A stretch of 35,523 bases of DNA from Veillonella sp. (GTDB lineage: Bacteria; Bacillota; Negativicutes; Veillonellales; Veillonellaceae), in the NCBI RefSeq assembly GCF_015058545.1, contig NZ_SVCB01000108.1, positions 1 through 35,523 on the forward strand. Direction: 5' to 3'. Shown here piece by piece: positions 24,134-30,874 of this stretch (positions are counted from its first letter, which is position 1; the number at the start of each line of letters is the position of its first letter). Below the pieces are notes generated by a model. That model was given only the letters and a program-made list of their open reading frames with translations. It was not told the DNA's origin and searched no databases. The translations under genes and the position numbers were made by a program.

Positions 24134-25316
24134 CGTTATTCTCTTCCTCTCTCTTTTGGTGGGCCAACCGCTCCCAAAGGGCCCCTTTCATAACAATACC
24201 TTCACCGAATTTTTCTTCGAGGTCATCTACAGTCTTTGCCAATTCATCCTGTGACACTTCACTCTCAAATAAAGATGTCTGCCCCCATTCATCGGCAAAA
24301 TCGCTGACCGTAAGCCCTAAAAGGCGAATCGGTTTATCAATGTTTAGTTTATTATACAACATCAATCCTATACGGTATAGTGTTTCTTCGTTGTCAGTAG
24401 GCATATCTATGCGTTTTTGACGGCTTATAGTCTTAAAATCGTTAAAACGCACCTTAATGGAAACGGTATGCCCCTTCAAGCCTTGCTGTCGTAAACGCTT
24501 CGCCACTTTATGGGCAAAATAGTGCCATTCGCGGTCAATGACAGCTTCATCGGTCAAGTCTGTTTCATAGGTCAATTCATTGCCGATGGAATGAATCATG
24601 CGATCATACTCTACCGGCCGGTCATCAATGCCTCGGGACAGATCATAAAGTCGTTTGGCCTGATTGCCCGCTACAGGTCGCAGTTTCGACTCATCCCCTA
24701 GCGCCGCAATTTGACCGATTTTATAAAAACCCGCTTCATGGAGACGTTTTTCCGTTTGTTTGCCTACACCCCACAAGCGTTTAACCGGCAGATTGGCAAT
24801 AAATTTGGCTTCCTGTCCATAAGGTATCACCACCAAGCCATCGGGCTTTCTAATATCCGAAGCCAGTTTTGCCAAATACTTATTCGGTGCCAGACCTACC
24901 GACGCTATAAGGCCGGTCGCCTCTAATATATCCTTTTTAATAGCCTTACCGACCGCATAGGGGCCGTCAAACCGATTATGGAGTCCCGTTATATCCAAGA
25001 AGGCTTCATCTAACGACAACGGCTCAATATAGGGTGAATAGCGTTCCATAATAGCATGGACCTGCTCTGAAACAGCATGGTACACTTCGAACCGAGGCCA
25101 TAAATAAATACCGTCCGGACAAAGCTCACGGGCCTTGGCCATACTCATGGCCGAATGAACACCTAATTTACGAGCTTCGTACGACGCGGTAGATACCACA
25201 CCACGCGAAGAAAGGCCGCCAACGATAACCGGGCGGCCTCTATACTCGGGATTATCGCGTTGTTCAACTGATGCATAAAAAGCATCCATATCCACGTGCA
25301 TAATCCAGCGTCTCAT
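24120..25316 (-). CDS. dinB: DNA polymerase IV (Y-family)
   Basis: A 398-residue error-prone polymerase for translesion synthesis. The metal-binding carboxylates are D9 in HVDMDAFYASVEQ, and D103 and E104 in SLDEAFLD, as in E. coli Pol IV. The YEARKLGVHSAM block (46-57) and helix-hairpin-helix region (LPVKRLWGVGKQTEKRL) are present. A sliding-clamp-binding pentapeptide QTSLF is at 346-350, followed by a 48-residue tail. AGGAG lies 5 nt before the ATG. It lies 18 nt downstream of an ArsR-type regulator and overlaps larA by 14 nt, a curious operon for a repair polymerase. No LexA box was found. Confidence 0.93.
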   Translation of the reverse strand: MRRWIMHVDMDAFYASVEQRDNPEYRGRPVIVGGLSSRGVVSTASYEARKLGVHSAMSMAKARELCPDGIYLWPRFEVYHAVSEQVHAIMERYSPYIEPLSLDEAFLDITGLHNRFDGPYAVGKAIKKDILEATGLIASVGLAPNKYLAKLASDIRKPDGLVVIPYGQEAKFIANLPVKRLWGVGKQTEKRLHEAGFYKIGQIAALGDESKLRPVAGNQAKRLYDLSRGIDDRPVEYDRMIHSIGNELTYETDLTDEAVIDREWHYFAHKVAKRLRQQGLKGHTVSIKVRFNDFKTISRQKRIDMPTDNEETLYRIGLMLYNKLNIDKPIRLLGLTVSDFADEWGQTSLFESEVSQDELAKTVDDLEEKFGEGIVMKGALWERLAHQKREEENNDETL

Positions 25317-25334
25317 ATTAACTCCTGTTGTTTC

Positions 25335-25670
25335 TTATTCAGGTTTATCTTCTAAGCGACAATATTTAATCTGAGCGCAAATACATTCATCTTTGGTTTT
25401 GTACAAATCAGGTAAGATCTTAACTAACTCATCAAAAGTTTCTTCGTTGATTGAATAGCGTGTCCATAACCCGTTACGCTGCGAGTTAACAACACCTGCA
25501 TCAATCAAAATTTTCATGTGATAGCTCAACGTAGACTGCGACAAATTGAAGCTTGCCAAAATGTCACAAGCACATAACTCATTACATGACAACATGTCAA
25601 TGATATGCAATCTAGTTTCATCACTCAATGCTTTAAAAATCGTTGCCAATCTTTCGTATGATACTTCCAT
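25335..25670 (-). CDS. ArsR/SmtB-family metalloregulator
   Basis: A 111-residue winged-helix repressor. The DNA-recognition region contains LSQSTLSYHMKILIDAGVV. The alpha3 segment is CNELCACDIL, with cysteines C29, C33 and C35. It resembles the ELCVCDL arsenite/antimonite-binding site of classical ArsR, so a thiophilic metal or metalloid ligand is likely. Additional C-terminal cysteines (ECICAQIKYC) could contribute. ATG 25670 is chosen, with AAGGAG 8 nt upstream; an in-frame TTG at 25676 is too close. No arsenic export or reductase gene is nearby. The genes downstream are dinB and larA. Confidence 0.87.
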   Translation of the reverse strand: MEVSYERLATIFKALSDETRLHIIDMLSCNELCACDILASFNLSQSTLSYHMKILIDAGVVNSQRNGLWTRYSINEETFDELVKILPDLYKTKDECICAQIKYCRLEDKPE

Positions 25671-25729
25671 GCCCAATACTCCTTTTTTTAACCTTAGCCA
25701 TTACCCTTTCGCCTTATTCTATGTAATAT

Positions 25730-25735
25730 ATTATA
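25730..25735 (-). promoter_or_regulatory. Likely -10 box of the arsR-dinB-larA operon
   Basis: A consensus TATAAT on the minus strand stands about 60 nt before the arsR start, within the palindromic AT sequence TAATATATTA where a repressor could bind. No convincing -35 was found. Confidence 0.4.
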
Positions 25736-25740
25736 TACTA

Positions 25741-26166
25741 AAACGCAAGATAAATCTAATAATTTCAATGTTTCAAGTTTTCGATAAATATATGAAAAAA
25801 AGCACTAACTTACAAACACTTATTCGACAAAGGTTTTCACGGTTTGTTAATTCATAATTATTAATTATTTTGAATAAGTTAGCATATGAAAGTCAATCAA
25901 TTTTACCGCATTTTTATGAGGTTTTACTGCTCTTAGCCTTGACAAAAACGACTTTGCAACAATATACAAAAGTAGTCTTTCATTATACATTCGCCACAAT
26001 TATCTTGAATTCTGCTTTTCCGAACACAATTTCGGTAAAACTCATTGACTAAAGTTGAATATAGCCACTAAAAAAATGAATAAATACCCAAATTTTTTCA
26101 AAACAAATCAGATTCGAATCATCATTTTTTCATTCAACATTCACATAAAATCAAATGTGTTCAAAC
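25741..26166. other. AT-rich intergenic stretch between arsR and the ahpC terminator
   Basis: About 430 nt of AT-rich DNA with only short, low-quality reading frames. I see no RNA gene, repeat or gene remnant here. Confidence 0.5.
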
Positions 26167-26207
26167 AAAAAAATCAGCGGCCGAGACAAGCTCGCGCCGC
26201 TGATTTT
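26167..26207 (-). terminator. Strong terminator downstream of ahpC
   Basis: AAAATCAGCGGC (26170-26181) pairs perfectly with GCCGCTGATTTT (26196-26207), with an inner CGAG/CTCG stem. On the minus strand a run of T follows (plus A run 26167-26173). Confidence 0.85.
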
Positions 26208-26311
26208 AGGAAAAGGGATCTCCTAAATATGTCAATGAACAGCCTTCTGTAGGGAGGGACTTGCTGTTCATTTATTAACCGGTTAAAAAGGGTTAACCGA
26301 ATAGTTGAATC
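26208..26311 (-). other. Structured 3' region of ahpC, possible small RNA
   Basis: Between the ahpC stop and the strong terminator the minus strand carries three hairpins in series: GGTTAA/TTAACC near 26280-26300, AATGAACAGC/GCTGTTCATT (26234-26243 with 26263-26272), and TTAGGA/TCCTAA (26206-26226). It includes a purine-rich loop. It may stabilise the message or be released as an RNA. Confidence 0.35.
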
Positions 26312-26875
26312 TTATAATTTACCTACAAGGTCAAGACCCGGTTTTAAAGTATCTGCACCCGGTTTCCATTTAGCCGGACAAACCTGGTCACCATGTTTAG
26401 CTACGAATTGAGCTGCCTGCACTTTACGAACCAATTCATCGGCAGAACGACCGATACCCATGTTGTGGATTTCAGCAGTTTCTACTTTGCCTTCCGGATT
26501 TACTACGAAAGAACCGCGGTATGCACGACCTTCTTCTTCGGAGAAAGTTTCGAAGAAGTCAGCCAGTTCATGTTTCTGATCAGCTAACATAGTGTACTGA
26601 ATTTTTGCGATGTTTGGAGACGCATCAGCCCATGCTTTATGTACGAATTCGGAGTCAACGGATACGGAGAATACTTCTACGCCCATTTCCTGCAATTCTG
26701 CATAATGGGACTGTAAATCTTCCAATTCGGTAGGGCAAACAAATGTGAAATCGGCCGGATAGAATACGAATACGCTCCATTTGCCAACTACATCTGCTTT
26801 AGTTACTGTTACTACGTCCGGATTGCGGAAACCCTGTAAGGAAAAATCAGGTAATTCTTTGCCGATAATTGCCAT
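26312..26875 (-). CDS. ahpC: Peroxiredoxin, AhpC type (2-Cys)
   Basis: A 187-residue peroxiredoxin that reduces hydrogen peroxide, organic hydroperoxides and peroxynitrite in the cytoplasm. The peroxidatic cysteine is C47 in YPADFTFVCPTE, and the resolving cysteine is C166 in QVCPAKW. The C-terminal WKPGADTLKPGLDLVGKL is characteristic of AhpC rather than other Prx groups, and the length matches enterobacterial AhpC (187). AGGAG precedes the ATG. No ahpF reductase is adjacent, so another reductase must recycle it. It is a single-gene unit between two terminators. Confidence 0.95.
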   Translation of the reverse strand: MAIIGKELPDFSLQGFRNPDVVTVTKADVVGKWSVFVFYPADFTFVCPTELEDLQSHYAELQEMGVEVFSVSVDSEFVHKAWADASPNIAKIQYTMLADQKHELADFFETFSEEEGRAYRGSFVVNPEGKVETAEIHNMGIGRSADELVRKVQAAQFVAKHGDQVCPAKWKPGADTLKPGLDLVGKL

Positions 26876-27154
26876 TTGTGAGTCACTCCTTGTGTTTAAT
26901 AAACTTACTATACTTTAAAAACTATCATGAGCTGCATTATTACCAAACAGTAAAAAGCAACCTAACTTGCTATTAGAACAAATATACAGTGCTCTCTATT
27001 TTGAATATATACTGTCGCTAATTGATAGCTATTAATAACGGATAATCTATATTGATTACATCATTATCATACACCACGCAACGAAAAAAATCAATATGAA
27101 ATCGAGTTTCAGTTATGCAATTTATGAAAAAAGGCGATACATTTTTGCAATCTA
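26876..27154. other. Upstream region of ahpC
   Basis: An AT-rich region that must hold the ahpC promoter. I could not fix a convincing -35/-10 pair and found no clear PerR or OxyR box. TATACAGT (near 26983) and ATACTGT (near 27008) are roughly inverted and could be an operator. Confidence 0.35.
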
Positions 27155-27191
27155 AAAAATAAAGCGATATAGTAATACCACTATACCGCTT
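27155..27191 (-). terminator. Terminator of the osmolyte ABC transporter operon
   Basis: AAGCGATATAGT (27162-27173) and ACTATACCGCTT (27180-27191) form a 12-bp stem with one mismatch and a 6-nt loop. On the minus strand it is followed by TATTTTTTAG. Confidence 0.8.
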
Positions 27192-27273
27192 CACCTCTTA
27201 CATTATTCAGTTTTATACAGCTTATATCCCCAAAATCATTAAATCGGTTTATAAAGCCTCATATATCAGTTAT

Positions 27274-28848
27274 TTATTTTACTAAGCCCTTAGCTACCAA
27301 AAAGTCATGAGCTACTTCTTTAGGACTCTTGTGTTCCACATCTACTTGATAATTTAACTCACGCATTGAGTCCGTATCTAACATTGCCATCATGCGATCG
27401 ATAACATCCTGTAATTCGGGATGTTCTTTTAATGTTTCTTGACGTACTAACGGTACCCCGTAATAAGGCGGGAAGAAGCCTTTATCATCGGCGAGGACCG
27501 TCAAGTTATATTTATTTAACAAGCCATCCGTAGAAAAGGCATCAACTACCTGCACATCACCGCTTGCTAAAGCCACATATCGAGTGGCCCCGTCAATGCC
27601 TTTAGCATCTTTAAAGTTAAAACCATAGTCTTTTTGAACGCCTCGTAAACCATCCTGACGATTCAAAAATTCAAGCGTTGTACCGGCCTTTAACGACGAA
27701 GCTACCTGGCTCAAATCACTCATGGTGTGCAAATTATACGTCTGTGCCACCGCAGGGTCTACCGCCAACGTATAGGTATTACTGAAAGGAGCCGCCGCCA
27801 ATAAGGCCACGTCATACTTATCCGCCAATTCCTCTTTTGTCGTATTGTATACTTCCTGCTCATCGCTTACGGGATCATGTTTTAAAATATCTACATAGGC
27901 CGTACCGGTATAATCAATATACGCATCTAAATCGCCTTTTTCCATGGCACTAAACAGCACCTGGGTACCGCCGGCACCTAAATGACTCTCTACTTTAATA
28001 TTTGTATTTTTTTCAATCATTTCAGCCAGCATATTGCCCAACACTAATTGTTCGGTAAATTGTTTACTGCCGATTCGAATCGTATTGGGATCCTTTACCA
28101 TACTGGCATAGGCATTCTGGCCAAACATAAATACCAATAAGGCTGCTACAATGCCTACGCTCCATTTTTGGCGACGTCGTTTAGCCGTAATGGTAGCTCG
28201 AGTTTTTAAAAGCTCAGGCTGCAAGCTCACCGGTGTCACCAATGATTCTACCTGAGAGAGCACCCAGTCAATCACCAAGGCCAATATACAGGCAGGGATT
28301 GCACCGGCTAAAATCATGCCGTTATTAACGGAGCTGATACCGCTAAATACCAAAAAGCCCAAGCCACCGGCGCCGATAAAGGCGGCAATTGTCATAAGGC
28401 CTACGGCCGTAACGGCGGAAATTCGCACACCCGCCATTAACATAGGCAATGTTAACGGCAACTGTACCTTCCACAAAATTTGTTGACGTGTTAAGCCAAT
28501 CCCGCGAGCCGCCTCAATGGTGCCCGGCGAAATCTGGCTGATGCCGATATAGGTATTTTTGACAATCGGTAAGAGGGAATACAAAAATACTACAATTACC
28601 GACGGCAAGGTGCCAATCCCAAGGAGTGGAATGGCAAAACCCAACAAGGCCATGCTGGGAACCGCTTGAATTAAATTCGTCGCCCCCATGACCGGCTTAT
28701 TTAAGGGCTTTACGTAGCTGATTAAAATCCCCAGCGGCAAGCCCACTAAAATAGCTAACCCTACCGCAATAGCGGTTAGCTGGATATGCTCTAACAAAAG
28801 ACGCATAATCTGATCTATATTTTCAAACATATAACTAAATATACCCAA
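27274..28848 (-). CDS. Osmolyte-type ABC transporter, fused permease and substrate-binding protein
   Basis: A 524-residue fusion. Residues 1-215 are an OpuCB/ProW-like permease with about five to six helices and the EAA-like loop GTIEAARGIGLTRQQILWKVQLP. A further membrane helix (about 228-250) anchors a C-terminal OpuBC/ProX-like binding domain (about 255-524, starting IRIGSKQFTEQLVLGNMLAE) on the outer face of the inner membrane. The same architecture occurs in OpuABC/BusB (glycine betaine) and EgtU (ergothioneine), so the substrate is undecided. The start is TTG 28848, with GGAGG 8 nt upstream, immediately after the ATPase stop; ATG 28830 is a fallback. Confidence 0.87.
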   Translation of the reverse strand: MGIFSYMFENIDQIMRLLLEHIQLTAIAVGLAILVGLPLGILISYVKPLNKPVMGATNLIQAVPSMALLGFAIPLLGIGTLPSVIVVFLYSLLPIVKNTYIGISQISPGTIEAARGIGLTRQQILWKVQLPLTLPMLMAGVRISAVTAVGLMTIAAFIGAGGLGFLVFSGISSVNNGMILAGAIPACILALVIDWVLSQVESLVTPVSLQPELLKTRATITAKRRRQKWSVGIVAALLVFMFGQNAYASMVKDPNTIRIGSKQFTEQLVLGNMLAEMIEKNTNIKVESHLGAGGTQVLFSAMEKGDLDAYIDYTGTAYVDILKHDPVSDEQEVYNTTKEELADKYDVALLAAAPFSNTYTLAVDPAVAQTYNLHTMSDLSQVASSLKAGTTLEFLNRQDGLRGVQKDYGFNFKDAKGIDGATRYVALASGDVQVVDAFSTDGLLNKYNLTVLADDKGFFPPYYGVPLVRQETLKEHPELQDVIDRMMAMLDTDSMRELNYQVDVEHKSPKEVAHDFLVAKGLVK

Positions 28849-29976
28849 TTATATTACCTCCGCATCATCTACATACTGACTTCCCAAGGTGGTAATTAAA
28901 CTACTTTGTGTAATGACCCCCGCCAGGCGTTCGGAATCATCCAGTACGATCATATACGGACGGTGCAAGGTCTGAATTGTTTCTACCACATCTAATAAGG
29001 AATCTCCCACATGGGCCAACTTCTTCGGCTGCGCCATAATTTCACTGACCGGCCCCTGTAAACTCATTTGCTCACGAATCATACGGGCATTAACCAAGCC
29101 TCTGAAACGACGCGTACCACGGTCTACAATAATCAGGAAGTCCTGAGGGATATCTTTAATCTTTTTCATACAGCGGAACAAGCTATCACTCGGATACGCA
29201 ATATTGGTAGCATCAATCATGATGTCTTCCGCTTTAATGAACTCCGGTGAGTTCCAAATACGGTTTTTACCGATAAAGCTTTCTACATATTCCGTAGCGG
29301 GATTTCGTAAAATTTGTTCCGGCGTATCATATTGTTCTACATGACCTTCACGCATTAAACAAATACGGTCCGAGATTTTAATGGCCTCATCCATATCATG
29401 GGTTACGAACACAATCGTTTTCTTTAATGTTTCTTGCAAACTGCGAAGCTCATCTTGCAAGGACACACGCGTAATAGGGTCAATCGCGGAGAACGGTTCA
29501 TCCATCAAAATAACATCCGGATCGACAATAAGTGCTCGCGCTACGCCGACGCGTTGCTGCTGACCACCGGATAATTCGATAGGATAGCGATTCAGTAAAT
29601 CGCGGGATAAATCAACCAAATCCATCATTTCATTAATCTTCTCAGCCCGACCTTCTTGCGGCATCTTATGAAGATCCATAACTAATTCCAGATTTTTGCG
29701 AATTGTCATATGCGGGAATAAACCCGTTTGCTGGATAACGTAACCAATCTTACGACGCAGGGTTACCGGTTCCATGTCATGAATATTTTTACCATTTACA
29801 TAAATATCGCCGCCTGTAATAGGAATCAAGCGATTAATCATTTTAAGCAATGTAGATTTACCACAACCACTACCGCCGATGAGCGAAACAATTTCACCAT
29901 CGGGAATAGTCAAACTAATATCATGTAATACTTCTTTTTTGCCATATCGTTTCTTTACGTTTTTAATTTCTATCAT
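28849..29976 (-). CDS. Osmolyte-type ABC transporter ATPase with CBS domains
   Basis: A 375-residue ATPase of the OpuCA/ProV/OpuAA family. Walker A is GGSGCGKST (34-42), the signature is LSGGQQQR, and Walker B is VILMDEPFSAIDP. The Q-loop IGYVIQQTGLFPHMT is present. Two CBS domains occupy about 250-370. In OpuA these sense ionic strength or nucleotides and gate uptake during osmotic stress. GGGAGG precedes the ATG. The promoter just upstream contains a perfect inverted repeat. It is co-transcribed with the fused permease/binding protein that follows without a gap. Confidence 0.92.
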   Translation of the reverse strand: MIEIKNVKKRYGKKEVLHDISLTIPDGEIVSLIGGSGCGKSTLLKMINRLIPITGGDIYVNGKNIHDMEPVTLRRKIGYVIQQTGLFPHMTIRKNLELVMDLHKMPQEGRAEKINEMMDLVDLSRDLLNRYPIELSGGQQQRVGVARALIVDPDVILMDEPFSAIDPITRVSLQDELRSLQETLKKTIVFVTHDMDEAIKISDRICLMREGHVEQYDTPEQILRNPATEYVESFIGKNRIWNSPEFIKAEDIMIDATNIAYPSDSLFRCMKKIKDIPQDFLIIVDRGTRRFRGLVNARMIREQMSLQGPVSEIMAQPKKLAHVGDSLLDVVETIQTLHRPYMIVLDDSERLAGVITQSSLITTLGSQYVDDAEVI

Positions 29977-29988
29977 TCAATACCTCCC

Positions 29989-30033
29989 TAAAGTAACAAC
30001 TCAATTCTAACATCAAGTTGTTACTTTAGTCAA
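29989..30033 (-). promoter_or_regulatory. Promoter and 13-bp palindromic operator of the osmolyte transporter
   Basis: The minus-strand promoter has -35 TTGACT (30028-30033), an 18-nt spacer and -10 TAGAAT (30004-30009). A perfect inverted repeat TAAAGTAACAACT (29989-30001) / AGTTGTTACTTTA (30016-30028) surrounds the -10 box. One arm lies between -35 and -10 and the other covers the likely transcription start, right up to the GGGAGG ribosome site. This is the position of a repressor operator; the neighbouring BusR-like protein is the natural candidate. Confidence 0.7.
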
Positions 30034-30094
30034 ATATCGACTTTTATAAATATAGAATACTAAAAATCACTTTATGTCATAATGGCTCACAGAA

Positions 30095-30127
30095 TACAAA
30101 AAAGCGCCCAACTTATGTCAGGCGCTT
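30095..30127 (-). terminator. Terminator of the argS-pyrG-busR operon
   Basis: On the minus strand AAGCGCC (30121-30127) pairs with GGCGCTT (30102-30108), followed by TTTTTT. Confidence 0.8.
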
Positions 30128-30162
30128 ATTGCGTTATATTGTAAATAGAATATTTAATTATA

Positions 30163-30232
30163 AAGTTGCAGCCGTGCCATCAGTAAGGTACTGACACCGT
30201 CGAGAACTACCGGCTATTTACCGGCTGCAATT
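30163..30232 (-). ncRNA. Structured element of unknown class in the busR 3' region
   Basis: TTGCAGCCG (30166-30174) pairs with CGGCTGCAA (30222-30230), and the stem can be lengthened by a G.U and an A-T pair. Inside are a bulged hairpin GTG..TCAGTA / TACTGA-CAC (30174-30197) and a CCGG/CCGG hairpin near 30210-30224. The multi-branched fold ends at the busR stop codon. I recognise no known riboswitch in it. Confidence 0.35.
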
Positions 30233-30872
30233 AAGTCTCTTTTTCATCGGGGCTGTACAAAAAACGTTCCAAATGCAACCAACTGTCAGCGGGGCCGATA
30301 AAATAGATTTCCTCCCCCGCCGTAAAGGTAGCATACGGTCCCGGCGATATAATCATAGTCTTATCTTGATTTTCAATCGCCACAATGGTAACACCGGTAT
30401 GTTGCCATAATTGAATCGATCCTATGGACTGCCCTAAATAACGACAATCCTTCGTAATGGACATCTTCATAGGTTGCAACGGATTTTTATACTGGTAATG
30501 ACCTACCGAATCAGTTAATTTTTGTATCGTCTCTTTTAACCCCTGCAGGGATTTTGTTTGATCCTCAATCTGCTTTGTCAGCTCGCGTCGCAAAGAGTCC
30601 ACCGAATCAAAGTCGCTAAATTGCATGCGGAATTGTTCAGCTTTCTCTTTGGATAAAACGGTACAGCCACTCCCTTTAGTCACTTCTACAATGCCTAAAT
30701 CGGCCAGTAAAGCAATGGCCCGACGCGAAGTTTCGGGAGATACACCGTAGTGAACGGATAGAGCGGACCGCGCAAAAATACGCTCCCCTTCCTTATACCC
30801 GCCGGATACAATTTTACCGGCCACATCGGCTGCAATTTGTTGATAACGAGCTGTACGTACAGTTTTACTCAC
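30231..30872 (-). CDS. busR: BusR-like regulator (GntR helix-turn-helix plus RCK_C/TrkA_C domain)
   Basis: A 213-residue protein. Residues 1-75 are a GntR-type winged helix (QIAADVAGKIVSGGYKEGER, then VSPETSRRAIALLADLGIVEV). Residues 85-125 form a predicted coiled coil. Residues 135-208 are an RCK_C/TrkA_C domain (GQSIGSIQLWQHTGVTIVAI, then GEEIYFIGPADS). This combination defines BusR, the c-di-AMP-responsive repressor of glycine betaine uptake genes in lactococci and streptococci. The transporter operon lies 255 nt downstream with a palindrome in its promoter. The start is GTG 30872, with AAAGGA 8 nt upstream and only 2 nt after the pyrG stop. Function is inferred from domains and context. 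Confidence 0.82.
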   Translation of the reverse strand: MSKTVRTARYQQIAADVAGKIVSGGYKEGERIFARSALSVHYGVSPETSRRAIALLADLGIVEVTKGSGCTVLSKEKAEQFRMQFSDFDSVDSLRRELTKQIEDQTKSLQGLKETIQKLTDSVGHYQYKNPLQPMKMSITKDCRYLGQSIGSIQLWQHTGVTIVAIENQDKTMIISPGPYATFTAGEEIYFIGPADSWLHLERFLYSPDEKET

Positions 30873-30874
30873 TA

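Noticed and set aside
25870..26252. Two plus-strand frames of 60-65 codons upstream of the ahpC terminator
   Set aside because: They lack ribosome sites, have AT-driven composition and one runs across the strong terminator hairpin.
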